This document shows positions 31,001-39,451 of a DNA stretch of 64,000 bases, in pieces; the first letter of the stretch is position 1; every line of letters begins with the position of its first letter. The position numbers were made by a program, and so were the translations under genes. The notes beneath the pieces are model-generated. The model made no database searches, was not told where the DNA came from, and was given only the letters and a program-made list of their open reading frames with translations. This DNA is from Serratia symbiotica. GTDB taxonomy: Bacteria; Pseudomonadota; Gammaproteobacteria; Enterobacterales; Enterobacteriaceae. The stretch covers positions 2,046,001-2,110,000 of the forward strand of contig NZ_CP050855.1 in assembly GCF_000821185.2 (NCBI RefSeq), written 5' to 3'.

Positions 31001-32020
31001 TCAAAGCGCCCCGCGACGGTTTTTAGCGTAGGTATCAAACGCCACCGCCAGCACGATAATCAGCCCGGTAATGATTTGCTGGTAGTAAGCCGATACATTC
31101 ATCAGCACCAGCCCGTTAATAAGGATACCCATGATGATTGCGCCGATGATGGTGCCGCTAATGCGCCCGTAGCCGCCCATCAACGAAGTGCCGCCGATCA
31201 CCACCGAGGCAATCACCCGCAGTTCAAAGGAGATCCCGGCCACCGCTTCGGCACTGCCCAGACGAGCGCTGAGCACAAACCCCGCCAGCCCGGCAAGGCA
31301 GCCAATCACCACATATACGCTAACCAGTACGCGCTTGACGTTGACCCCAGCGAGGCGTGCCGCCTCAGGGTTGCCTCCGATGGCATATATAAAGCGCCCC
31401 CAGCGAGTTTTGTGCAGCACCAGATAGCCCAGGATGGCAACAATGGCGAAGATCCAGATAGGAATCGAGATGCCTAGCATTTCACCGCGCCCCCACCAAC
31501 GGTAGCCTGCATCAAAGCCGGCAATCGGTGCACCATCGTTGATAACCAGCGTCAGACCACGCCAGATGGTCATGCTGCCCAGGGTGACAATGAAAGGAGG
31601 CAGGCGCAGGCGAGTGACGCCCAGACCATGAATGAAGCCAATAATCGTTCCAAGTGCCAGACAGATCCCCAGTCCTAATAGCCAGCTAAAGCCGCCCCAG
31701 GCATTAGGATCAACGGTGGTGAAGTTGTCACCCTTAATCACATAAGCCGCAGTCATCGCGCAGACGGCAAGTATCGAACCAACCGAAAGGTCGATGCCGG
31801 CAGTGAGGATGACGAACGTCATACCTACTGCGATGATCCCATAGATAGAAACCTCAGTCAGAATGTTGAAAATATTACGCTCAGTTAGGAAATTGCTGTT
31901 CTGCGACTGGAAAAAGATCAGCAATAAGAACATAAAGATCAGAATCCCGAAGCGTTCGAAAAAGGTGATGGGATCGAAGCACGAGGCATGCTGCGACGGG
32001 CCATGGGTTTTGGATATCAT
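31001..32020 (-). CDS. Sugar ABC transporter permease (RbsC-like; probable inositol importer)
   Basis: Inner-membrane permease of the CUT2 carbohydrate group, 339 residues. Typical blocks are GMTFVILTAGIDLSVGSILA and GRFIYAIGGNPEAARLAGVN, the latter being the cytoplasmic coupling-helix region. It is 20 bases after the ATPase gene and likely forms one operon with it and the binding protein. Substrate inferred from flanking iol genes. Confidence 0.88.
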   Translation of the reverse strand: MISKTHGPSQHASCFDPITFFERFGILIFMFLLLIFFQSQNSNFLTERNIFNILTEVSIYGIIAVGMTFVILTAGIDLSVGSILAVCAMTAAYVIKGDNFTTVDPNAWGGFSWLLGLGICLALGTIIGFIHGLGVTRLRLPPFIVTLGSMTIWRGLTLVINDGAPIAGFDAGYRWWGRGEMLGISIPIWIFAIVAILGYLVLHKTRWGRFIYAIGGNPEAARLAGVNVKRVLVSVYVVIGCLAGLAGFVLSARLGSAEAVAGISFELRVIASVVIGGTSLMGGYGRISGTIIGAIIMGILINGLVLMNVSAYYQQIITGLIIVLAVAFDTYAKNRRGAL

Positions 32021-32040
32021 CTGCTTTATGGGCTCCCTCG

Positions 32041-33585
32041 TTATGCGGCGCTTAAGGCGTTATGGTCAATGGCCATGAGGGTCATCAGCCGTTCTTCATT
32101 GGCATCATCGCCGTGCAGTACACCGGTCACGCGCCCTTCGCTGAGTGTGATGATCCGATCGGACAGCGCAAGGATTTCCGGCAGATCCGAAGATATCACG
32201 ATCACCGCAACCCCCTGTTTAGCCATTTCGAACAGCACCTGATGAACTTCAGATTTGGTTCCCACGTCAATGCCGCGCGTAGGCTCATCAACGATCAGTA
32301 TCCGCAGATTAAGCGCCATACAACGCGCCAGAATGACCTTTTGCTGGTTACCGCCAGAGAGCTTACGCACCTCCTGCTCGGCGTTAACCATCTTGATTTG
32401 CAGCGCCTGACGGTAGAACTCAATTAGCGTGTCCTCTTTACGCGGGCTAATGAAATAGCGCCACGTCAGCAGCGATGAAAGACTGGAAAGCGTCAGGTTG
32501 TCGCGAATCGACAATCCAAGCGCTACCCCCTCTTTTTTACGGTCTTCCGGCACCAGCGCGATGCCCTGATCCAGCGCATGCATTGGGTTCTGTGGCTGAT
32601 AAGGTTTACCGTCCAATTCAAAGCTGCCAGTGGTGAATTTATCCGCCCCGAACAGGCACCGTGCCACTTCGGTACGCCCCGCGCCCACTAGGCCGGCAAT
32701 GCCAAGTATTTCCCCGGTGTGAACATGAAAACTAATGTCTTCCAGCGCGATACCAAACGGATCGAGCGGCGGCTTCACGCGGCTTAACCCCTTCACGGAC
32801 AGGCAAACGGGTTTATCTTCATGATGCGTGAGGCTTGGATCGCGGCGGTTAAACACTACGTCGCGCCCCACCATCAGGCGAATAATCTGCTCGACGTTGC
32901 TCCCGGCAACGTTGCCGGAACCGGTATAGCGGCCATCCTGGAACACCGTAAAGCGGTCGCACAGCTGGAATACTTCGTGCAAGCGGTGGGTAACGTAGAT
33001 AATGCTGACGCAGCGGCCTTTAAGTTCGCGTACCACGCGGTGCAGGCTTTCTACTTCACTATCACTGAGCGCAGCAGAAGGCTCATCCATGATGATTAGT
33101 TTGGCGTTAAGCGTCAGCGCACGGGCAATCTCCACCATCTGCTGCTGTGCCACGCTAAGCCGTGCTACGGTTGTCGTCGGCGCAACGTTAAGCTGTAAAT
33201 AGTCCAAAATGACCTGCGCTTTCTGGTTTACCGCTTTGCTGTCAACAATCAGGCGGCGGCACGGCTCGCGGCCAAGAAACATATTTTCTGCCACCGTCAT
33301 ATTCGGCAACAGGTTAAATTCCTGGTAGATGGTAATGATGCCTTTGTTTTGGCGCTCTACCGGTGAATCCTCTTGGCCAAGCGTTTCGCCGTTAAACCAG
33401 ATTTCACCACGTGTTTGCGGCTGCGCTCCAGCCAGCGCTTTTAGTAACGTAGATTTCCCCGCGCCGTTCTCCCCCAGCAGAGCGTGGATCTCTCCTTGCT
33501 CAACGGTGAGCTGGGCGCTGCTCAACGCCCACACGCCGGAGAAACTTTTCGCCAGGTCGATCACTTTCAGTAAGGGTTGCGACAT
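32041..33585 (-). CDS. Sugar ABC transporter ATP-binding protein (RbsA-like; probable inositol importer)
   Basis: Tandem nucleotide-binding protein of the CUT2 group. ATG 33585 (MSQPLLKVIDLAKSF) gives 514 residues; a longer frame upstream (to 33624) lacks similarity. The first domain has Walker A GENGAGKST and LSVAQQQMVEIARAL; the second has GLVGAGRTE and KLSGGNQQKVILARCM, with Walker B LIVDEPTRGIDVG. Both ATP sites look complete apart from the usual degenerate second Walker A. Confidence 0.9.
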   Translation of the reverse strand: MSQPLLKVIDLAKSFSGVWALSSAQLTVEQGEIHALLGENGAGKSTLLKALAGAQPQTRGEIWFNGETLGQEDSPVERQNKGIITIYQEFNLLPNMTVAENMFLGREPCRRLIVDSKAVNQKAQVILDYLQLNVAPTTTVARLSVAQQQMVEIARALTLNAKLIIMDEPSAALSDSEVESLHRVVRELKGRCVSIIYVTHRLHEVFQLCDRFTVFQDGRYTGSGNVAGSNVEQIIRLMVGRDVVFNRRDPSLTHHEDKPVCLSVKGLSRVKPPLDPFGIALEDISFHVHTGEILGIAGLVGAGRTEVARCLFGADKFTTGSFELDGKPYQPQNPMHALDQGIALVPEDRKKEGVALGLSIRDNLTLSSLSSLLTWRYFISPRKEDTLIEFYRQALQIKMVNAEQEVRKLSGGNQQKVILARCMALNLRILIVDEPTRGIDVGTKSEVHQVLFEMAKQGVAVIVISSDLPEILALSDRIITLSEGRVTGVLHGDDANEERLMTLMAIDHNALSAA

Positions 33586-33632
33586 CAGACTGTACCTCTG
33601 TAGCGCCCGCCCACAGGCGGGCATAGTCAGGC

Positions 33633-34562
33633 TTATTGACCGGCTTCGCCGATGCGCTCTGCTTGATCGAGGTTATCTTTAGTGATCATCGTCGGTGCGT
33701 AGTCGGCTCCAGTGATCGCCTTCTTCTCACGGATATTGGCAACCAACTGGCTCATCGAGGTTTTTACTGCGAAGCCAGGACGCTGATCGGCAGTCACCGC
33801 CAGCCAGCCGTCACGTACTCGCGCCAGCGCTTCTGGCACCGCATCAAAACCGGTCACCATCACTTCACCCGGCTTTAGGCTTTGCCCCCGCAGCGCTTCG
33901 ATAGCCCCCAGCGCCATATCGTCGTTTGCCGACAAAATCACCTGTGGCTTTTTCGGCAGCGAAGGCAGCACGCTTTCTACAATGCGCATCCCTTCAGAGC
34001 GCATCCAGTTGCCGCTCTGTTCGGCGACGATCTTATATTTATTACCACCGGCTTTCAGGCCGTCGTGGATCCCTTTAGTGCGTTCAATGTTGGAGGAAGA
34101 ACCCGGTTGGCCAGTTAGCAGAATGATCCTCGCGCCGTTAGGAAATTTTGACTTCACGAAGTCAGCCACCGCCAGGCCGCCTTTGTAGTTGTTCGCGCCG
34201 AAGTGCGGCACCTTTTTCGCGCTGGTAACCGAACGGTCGAGGGTGACCACCGGCAGTTTGGCATCTTGAATTTCACCTACCGCGCTGGATACAGCGTTGA
34301 CGTCATTCGGCGAAACGATAAACCCCAGAGCGCCGCCAGTGATGGCGTTTTCCAGGTCTGCCACCTGCTTCGGCGAACTGCCCTGGCTATCGAGTACTTG
34401 CAGCCTGACGCCCATCTCTTTGGCGGCTTTCACGGCGGTACGCTGCATATGAACTTCAAACGGCATCGCCAGGTTCGGAGTGCTAAAAACAATTTGTTCG
34501 TTTTCAGCCAGCGCCGGAGCCGTAGTCAGGGCAATGAGGGTGGCGAAGATGAGCTTTTTCAT
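33633..34562 (-). CDS. Periplasmic sugar-binding protein (probable inositol-binding)
   Basis: Type I periplasmic binding protein (RbsB/peripla_BP_4), 309 residues, with signal peptide MKKLIFATLIALTTAPALA. Repeated features include NLAMPFEVHMQRTAVKAAKE, the hinge-near block GFIVSPNDVNAVSSA and VMVTGFDAVPEALARV. First gene of the transporter set, 47 bases before the ATPase. Specificity is inferred from context. Confidence 0.88.
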   Translation of the reverse strand: MKKLIFATLIALTTAPALAENEQIVFSTPNLAMPFEVHMQRTAVKAAKEMGVRLQVLDSQGSSPKQVADLENAITGGALGFIVSPNDVNAVSSAVGEIQDAKLPVVTLDRSVTSAKKVPHFGANNYKGGLAVADFVKSKFPNGARIILLTGQPGSSSNIERTKGIHDGLKAGGNKYKIVAEQSGNWMRSEGMRIVESVLPSLPKKPQVILSANDDMALGAIEALRGQSLKPGEVMVTGFDAVPEALARVRDGWLAVTADQRPGFAVKTSMSQLVANIREKKAITGADYAPTMITKDNLDQAERIGEAGQ

Positions 34563-34596
34563 GATTCTCTCTTAATGTGTGTAGGGTCATTGAAAG

Positions 34597-35408
34597 TTAC
34601 AAAGCAACTTCACGCTGGCTACTCAGTGACTCCAGCGCCTTGTCGGCCAGGTACAGGGCGCGTTCACCATCTTCGCCGCTGCACTCAGGTTTGGTCTCGC
34701 AGCACAGGACGGCAATAAAGTGCTGCCATTCAGCGGCGTAAGCATCTTTGTAGCGCTGGAGGAAGAAGTGTTCAGGCAGCGCGCTGTTACAGCTGCTGGC
34801 GCTGAAGTGTTCAACCTGATTTTAGGTTGCTGCCCTGAGCATACTACTGACACTGGCTCTTCACCCATAATGAAACGCGCCATATCGAAGTCGTGGATCG
34901 TCATATCACGGAATATACCGCCGGAAACACGCACGTACTCAGCCAATGGCGGAGACGGATCGCGGGAGATAATCACCAAAGATTCCGGTTTGCCGATGCT
35001 CCCCTGCACCGCTTCATTTTTCACTTTGCGGAACTGCAGGTCAAAACGGTGGTTAAAACCAATAAAGAGTGAAACATTATGCTCTTTCACCACTTTCAAG
35101 CAGTCACGCACACGGACCAGATCGAGGGGCACCGGCTTTTCGCAGAAGATAGCTTTGCCGTGCTTTGCGGCGAGTGCGATAAGGTCGGCATGAGTCTCTG
35201 TCGCCGAGGCAATCATCACCGCATAAACGTTAGGATCGGTCATTGCTTCATTCATACTCTGTTGGCGTGCCTGGTATTTGCTGGCAATGCATGCGGCGTT
35301 TTCTTCGTTTGGATCGACAACCGCCCAGAGGGGGGAGTATGGATGGGCGGCAATATTCGCGGCGTGGATCTGGCCGATGCGGCCGGCTCCCAGTAAAGCA
35401 ATGTTAAA
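34597..35408 (-). pseudogene. iolG: Broken iolG (myo-inositol 2-dehydrogenase)
   Basis: From ATG 35408 the frame reads MFNIALLGAGRIGQIHAANI through IFCEKPVPLDL and GGIFRDMTIHDFDMARFIMG. After EEPVSVVCSG, about 60-70 residues are missing and the frame shifts. The true C-terminus reappears in another frame (RYKDAYAAEWQHFIAVL, GERALYLADKALESL) and ends in TAA at 34597. This first enzyme of inositol catabolism is therefore lost, unless the gene at 29769-30902 replaces it. Confidence 0.85.
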
Positions 35409-35699
35409 CATAGCGGCTCCCGATATTGGCACAATTGTTGGGTCATGTGCCAGATTCCCCCAACTCTGCGTGCAGTTGGATGACAACCCCTTAAATAAAG
35501 AATTTATTTCATTTCAATACAAGATGAAAAATTCATTTTTTGCCATTTAGTTAACATTTTGATGATTTATAAGATTCTTTTTGATGCCAAAATCACAAAA
35601 TTTAGCAAATTGGAACAGTACTAGATGAGGGAGCTGCGCGTGAGAGCGCGCACGTCACAAGAGGGAGAACCATGAAGAGATAAATGAAATGAACATTCC
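35409..35699. promoter_or_regulatory. Upstream region of the iol/transporter operon
   Basis: AT-rich, with no gene. A palindrome-like TGGCACAATTGTTGGGTCATGTGCCA at 35426-35451 just upstream of iolG could be a regulator site (IolR-type unproven). The stretch around 35500-35620 is very AT-rich and likely holds the promoter. It then runs into IS debris. Confidence 0.35.
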
Positions 35700-35897
35700 G
35701 GTGCCGTCATCGGGTGGTCAATGTCATCGCGAATGACAGCCCAACGTGCGAGTGATGTGCTGCAAATGGCACTCTGGCGGCGTAAACGTCCGGAAAATGT
35801 CATTGTCCATACCAACCGTGGTGGTCAGTACTGCTCAGCGGAATATCAGGTGTTGCTGAAACGACATAATCTGCGCAGGAGTATGAGCGCAGATTAG
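35700..35897 (+). mobile_element. Internal fragment of an IS3-family orfB
   Basis: The open stretch reads [20 protein letters not shown] then [20 protein letters not shown]. It is the middle of an IS51/IS2-type integrase domain. The family's catalytic VHTDRG is VHTNRG here, so the second Asp is Asn. It ends at TAG 35895. Confidence 0.75.
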
Positions 35898-35939
35898 ACG
35901 TCAACTACCTTGGCCAGCGTGTTGCCTCATCAATTAATG

Positions 35940-36227
35940 TTACTTTTGTGCTTCACATAAAATTTTACCATCAGCACGAGTTCCATAGACCAGTTCTCTG
36001 ACCACTTTGGTCCGCCATTCCTGCAGCCTGCGTTGCAGCGTTCTACGATGACCTTCAGTAAATTTACCAGGGTATTCGTCATCAAGTTTGAGCAGTAATT
36101 CTGTACTGCCTAACTGAGGTTCATTTCTCAGCCAGACCTCTATTTCATTCCAGACATCCGCGAAGGGATCCACCCGGGTTCGCCAGTGACGGGGCTTCGA
36201 TGGTGCCGGATGATGAAGGGGATTCAC
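35940..36227 (-). CDS. Small transposase-associated frame of the 35920-37513 element
   Basis: 95 residues, beginning MNPLHHPAPSKPRHW. It resembles the DNA-binding linker seen in IstA-like transposases: DPFADVWNEIEVWLRNEPQ followed by a YPGKFTEGHRRTLQRRLQEW helix-turn-helix-like stretch. It may be a separate second ORF or a frame-shifted part of a longer transposase. The 131-base gap to the main ORF contains stops. Confidence 0.5.
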   Translation of the reverse strand: MNPLHHPAPSKPRHWRTRVDPFADVWNEIEVWLRNEPQLGSTELLLKLDDEYPGKFTEGHRRTLQRRLQEWRTKVVRELVYGTRADGKILCEAQK

Positions 36228-36358
36228 AGCACCTTCCTGCCATGCTGTAGAGAGTCCCTGTAAGAACGCGGTTAAGTCGCTGTTTTTGTCCCCAACCGGA
36301 TCCCCAACAGCTATTCACGCTAACTGATATTGATAAAGACGAATATTTTCCAGTAATT

Positions 36359-37435
36359 TCAGTGGGTCAAAAGCATGAATACGTCAAAATGGTGCCGGAG
36401 TTCAGAACGCAAGGAATGAAGCTCGATCAGGCGATTGTAGGGTGTTTTAGGGGCATCATGCCTGCGGGCCGCTTTCCCACCAATGCGTTGTGCATCCGGC
36501 AGTTTGAACGATAGTTGAAAAAAAGTAATAAATAATCGGTTAGCCATATACATCTGGTTCATCGCTTTTACTGCATGTTCACCATCAAGACGGCCGTATC
36601 CCGCCAGCTTTCTGACCACAGAACCATTTTTTTGCTCTATCCAGGCCTGATCGTTTTTCCGGTATGGGCGGGAACACGTCAGCGCGATACATCTGGCAGA
36701 ACAGTATTCAAATAAGGCTTCGTTGATAAATTCAGCACCATTATCAACATCAAGGCCGAGAGGCGGGAATGGCAGACTCTTTTGAACCTTATCAACGGCC
36801 CGGATGATCAACTCAGCATTACGTGCTGGCAGCGCCACACATTCTGTCCATCCGCTGGCGATATCTGTCAGCGATAGCGTCCACAAAAAGGTACCGGAGA
36901 GATGGCGACCACAGTGTGCCACGAGATCCATCTCCATAAACCCCGGTGAATGGCGTTCATGCTCAGTGAACATCCTGACCGGGATACTTTTACTGACGCA
37001 ATTAACCACCCGGTTACGCTTTTTACCGGCGATGGTATGCGCCTCTTTCAACAGGCGATCGATTGACGATGCACTGACTTTCAACACCTGCTCGCGGAGT
37101 GCCGGATCCAGACAGAGATGACCATGCTTTTCCATCGCCGGAATGAGCTGGGGTAGTAAAGCCTTGAGACGCTTGCCGCATAAACGGTCTGAAGCCTCCC
37201 AAAGAACCAACAGAGCCTGCTGAACGGCTGCACCATAAACAGAACGAGTCGGGGCTGAGCGCCGCTGTTGGCTGCCATTGGTGACGGTACCATTCAGTAG
37301 CCGGATTGCTGACTTGCGATGATACCCACTGACCAGTATGAACTCTTCGAGAATTCGGGTTTTCTCGGCTTTAATGGCAGCTTGATAGCGTGTTTTCAGC
37401 GCCCGTAGCAACTGAAGACGGGTGTCCATTGGCAA
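36359..37435 (-). CDS. Integrase-core (rve) transposase
   Basis: 358 residues. The N-terminal HTH region is ILEEFILVSGYHRKSAIRLL. The DDE core shows EMDLVAHCGRHLSGTFLW (first Asp), LGLDVDNGAEFINEAL (second Asp) and KNDQAWIEQKNGSVVRKL (Glu). All three acidic residues are present, so this part may be functional. It resembles uncharacterised 'integrase catalytic region' transposases; the family is left open. Confidence 0.8.
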   Translation of the reverse strand: MPMDTRLQLLRALKTRYQAAIKAEKTRILEEFILVSGYHRKSAIRLLNGTVTNGSQQRRSAPTRSVYGAAVQQALLVLWEASDRLCGKRLKALLPQLIPAMEKHGHLCLDPALREQVLKVSASSIDRLLKEAHTIAGKKRNRVVNCVSKSIPVRMFTEHERHSPGFMEMDLVAHCGRHLSGTFLWTLSLTDIASGWTECVALPARNAELIIRAVDKVQKSLPFPPLGLDVDNGAEFINEALFEYCSARCIALTCSRPYRKNDQAWIEQKNGSVVRKLAGYGRLDGEHAVKAMNQMYMANRLFITFFQLSFKLPDAQRIGGKAARRHDAPKTPYNRLIELHSLRSELRHHFDVFMLLTH

Positions 37436-37571
37436 AACAATGCATTGCTCACAGGTGCACCTTTGGCTGGTTATTTGTCACCTCACCAAAGTAACAATTT
37501 CAATGAGGCAACAGTGTGTGTTCGGTAACAAAAATGCTGAGTCAATGCGTCGGACGGGGTAATATTACAAT

Positions 37572-37647
37572 CGCTGAGTCCGCCACAGCGCCTGTGGCGG
37601 ACTCAGCGCGGAACAGTTTGAATACCAGACGCTCGCATAGCGAGCGT
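37572..37647. other. Two perfect GC-rich hairpins beside the microcin island
   Basis: Left: a 17-bp perfect stem (37572-37588 with 37592-37608) around a CGC loop. Right: ACGCTCGC-ATA-GCGAGCGT at 37629-37647. About 100 GC-rich bases follow (two GCTGACG copies at about 37687-37707) before composition drops sharply to AT-rich. No coding frame is convincing. It could be a recombination end, a plasmid replication/transfer relic or a strong terminator. Nothing was identified. Confidence 0.55.
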
Positions 37648-38217
37648 GTCCACATTACGCGGATAAGATCACGACTCCGTGCGGGCGGCTGACGCAGTGG
37701 GGCTGACGACGCTGCCTGTACGGGGTAGGAGCCGAAGGGGGCAGGAAAAAATTTAAGTAATCTTAAGGAAGTTATTAGAAGTACATTCAGCATAAAAAAC
37801 AAGCTAAAAAACCACACAAAGGAATACAGGCGATTGATAAGTATAGAAAAAAACTGGATGGATATTATTTTTTCCTTTCTTTTTTCTATTCGTGAATTAT
37901 TTTTGATGCATAAATCACCTTCACATATCTAACTGTAATACCTAAGAAAAAAACCTCATTGCGTTTATTGTTTAATAAAAAAATAAGATTAGGATCGAAT
38001 CCTATTAAACTAAAAAATAAGCTATCACCTATGTAAATTTTCAAAAATTAGATCCCAACACGATTTTGTGAACTTCTTACAAAAATCTTCTTATAATTTC
38101 GTCTAAATGCCATTTAAATCAGAGAGTTTTTTAAGATAGCAATCAAAGTTTTTTCACACCAAAAAAACACCCTCAATTAATTCATCTTAATCTTAATGTG
38201 AGGCAGTATTTTTTTTG
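37648..38217. other. AT-rich leader of the microcin island, no gene seen
   Basis: From about 37740 the sequence becomes strongly AT-rich with frequent homopolymer runs, unlike the chromosome on either side. No start codon with a ribosome-binding site opens a plausible gene. No clear CRP half-site pair was found. Confidence 0.5.
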
Positions 38218-38246
38218 TTGACGCAATTAGTTTTCCATGTTTTTAT
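38218..38246 (+). promoter_or_regulatory. Candidate promoter of the microcin operon
   Basis: TTGACG at 38218-38223 and TTTTAT at 38241-38246 are separated by 17 bases, a sigma70-like layout with a good -35 and a fair -10. Transcription would start near 38253, giving a leader of about 70 bases before mccA. Other AT-rich hexamers exist nearby. Confidence 0.45.
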
Positions 38247-38323
38247 CTTCCTTGTTAAGTGACCTTTATCATTCACGTCACTTTTCTAAATTTTAATAAA
38301 TTATTAATATTAAGGAGAACATC

Positions 38324-38347
38324 ATGATTGGCGGATTAAATAACTAA
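38324..38347 (+). CDS. mccA: Microcin C-like precursor heptapeptide MIGGLNN
   Basis: Seven codons plus TAA: ATG ATT GGC GGA TTA AAT AAC TAA. A textbook ribosome-binding site TAAGGAG lies at 38311-38317 with six bases to the ATG. The E. coli precursor is also seven residues (MRTGNAN) and ends in Asn, the residue MccB converts to the N-P-linked adenylate. Here the C-terminal Asn and initiator Met are kept and five internal residues differ. It is directly upstream of an MccB homologue, with 57 bases to its likely TTG start. Too short for gene finders; the call rests on position, Shine-Dalgarno, length and the Asn. Confidence 0.88.
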   Translation: MIGGLNN

Positions 38348-38354
38348 GCTATAA

Positions 38355-38374
38355 GGGTGGCCATCATGCCACCC
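38355..38374 (+). promoter_or_regulatory. mccA-mccB intergenic hairpin
   Basis: A perfect 7-bp stem GGGTGGC/GCCACCC with a CATCAT loop starts seven bases after the mccA stop, followed by AACCTATATTTAACTTAT. In E. coli mcc an intergenic hairpin in the same place limits mccB transcription and boosts mccA mRNA relative to mccB. A ribosome terminating on mccA would cover the foot of this stem. Confidence 0.75.
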
Positions 38375-38404
38375 AACCTATATTTAACTTATAAGGGTAC
38401 TACT

Positions 38405-39451
38405 TTGAATGATATTTATTCACTAGGAAGATATGTTATCTTTCAGGAGCTAGGTGACACTCGACTTATTGGCGTAGGCTCTAAACAGACAGTTATTGAA
38501 TCGCAGTTCATGTGGCAATGCATTATCAATCTATCAGAGCTTGCCCGGAGACGTCCTACTTTACAAAAGCTTCGGGAATATGATGAAAATTCATCAAATC
38601 CTGGAACACTCCAATTCCTTCTCGATAATAATTTCATAATCAAAGATACCGATTTAATTTCAACAAGTCGTTACAACCGTTCCCTATACTACTATCAAAG
38701 CATTGGGCTTTCTCCAGAAGATGTGGAAACATCCCTAAAAAAATCAAGAGTAACTATTCTCGGGTGTGGTGGAATAGGCAACCATATTGGTGCCGCACTA
38801 GCTACTAACGGCATTGGAACAATCAATTTAGTTGATGGCGATCATATTGAACTATCCAATCTTACCAGACAAATACTCTTTGATGAAAATGATATTGACG
38901 CTCGAAAGGTAGATGTTCTTGCCAAGCGTTTACGTGAAAGAAACTCACACTGTCGGATACATACTTTTGATACTCATATTAACACCATAGATGATCTTAA
39001 AGAAATACCAGAGTCAGATATTATCATTGTCTCTGCTGATTCATCAGGTATAGTAAATCTTGTAAATATTTTTTGTGTTGAAAACAAAAAGACATTTATA
39101 AATGTCGGCTACATGAACGATATAGCAATTTGGGGTCCATTTGTTATTCCAGGAGAAACAGGTTGTTATGCATGTGGTAGCCTACGCATTGGGCTAATAG
39201 GTAAGGATAAAAATCTCAATAGTAATGAAGATCGTTTAAGAAAATTAAACCAAGATTTCAAAAGTGCTACCTTTCCACCAATAAATGCTACGGCGTCGGC
39301 ATTGGCAACGAGCGACATCATACGCTATCTTGCAGGTTCAAAATCTATATCATCGCTTAATAAAAGAATTGGTTTTCACGATCTAACGCTTAAGTTAGAA
39401 ACACAAGATTTCTCGATAAATGAAGAATGTATAGTATGTCAAAATCGGTAA
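38405..39451 (+). CDS. mccB: MccB-like peptide adenylyltransferase (ThiF/E1-like)
   Basis: Attaches AMP to the C-terminal Asn of MccA through an N-P bond, using two ATP. The TTG start at 38405 has AAGGG seven bases upstream and gives 348 residues, near E. coli MccB's 350, beginning LNDIYSLGRYV (family: ILGRYVK). The in-frame GTG 38357 and ATG 38366 lie inside the mccA-mccB hairpin. Visible features: nucleotide loop ILGCGGIGNH (about 120-127), NLTRQILF, the catalytic-region Asp of VSAD (about 212), and zinc pairs CYAC (254, 257) and CIVC (342, 345). Similarity to E. coli MccB runs the full length, including the N-terminal peptide-clamp domain. AT-rich. Confidence 0.93.
   Translation: MNDIYSLGRYVIFQELGDTRLIGVGSKQTVIESQFMWQCIINLSELARRRPTLQKLREYDENSSNPGTLQFLLDNNFIIKDTDLISTSRYNRSLYYYQSIGLSPEDVETSLKKSRVTILGCGGIGNHIGAALATNGIGTINLVDGDHIELSNLTRQILFDENDIDARKVDVLAKRLRERNSHCRIHTFDTHINTIDDLKEIPESDIIIVSADSSGIVNLVNIFCVENKKTFINVGYMNDIAIWGPFVIPGETGCYACGSLRIGLIGKDKNLNSNEDRLRKLNQDFKSATFPPINATASALATSDIIRYLAGSKSISSLNKRIGFHDLTLKLETQDFSINEECIVCQNR

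Larger units (their letters stand above)
35920..37513 (-). mobile_element. Two-ORF insertion sequence with rve-type transposase (about 1594 bp)
   Basis: Terminal inverted repeats are TGTTGCCTCAT at 35920 and, reverse-complemented, TGTTGCCTCATTG at 37501-37513. Both are followed inward by an imperfect match ending GTTACTTT. No target duplication was found in the flanking bases. It carries the two frames listed separately, and it forms the left border of the AT-rich microcin island. IS family not assigned. Confidence 0.75.

Noticed and set aside
37542..37817. 91-codon minus-strand frame beside the microcin island
   Set aside because: It covers the perfect hairpins, has no recognisable domain and no ribosome-binding site, and its composition follows the GC-rich/AT-rich switch.
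38250..38280. GTGA...TCAC pair as a CRP site upstream of mccA
   Set aside because: The half-sites are spaced by ten bases, not six, so it does not fit the CRP consensus.
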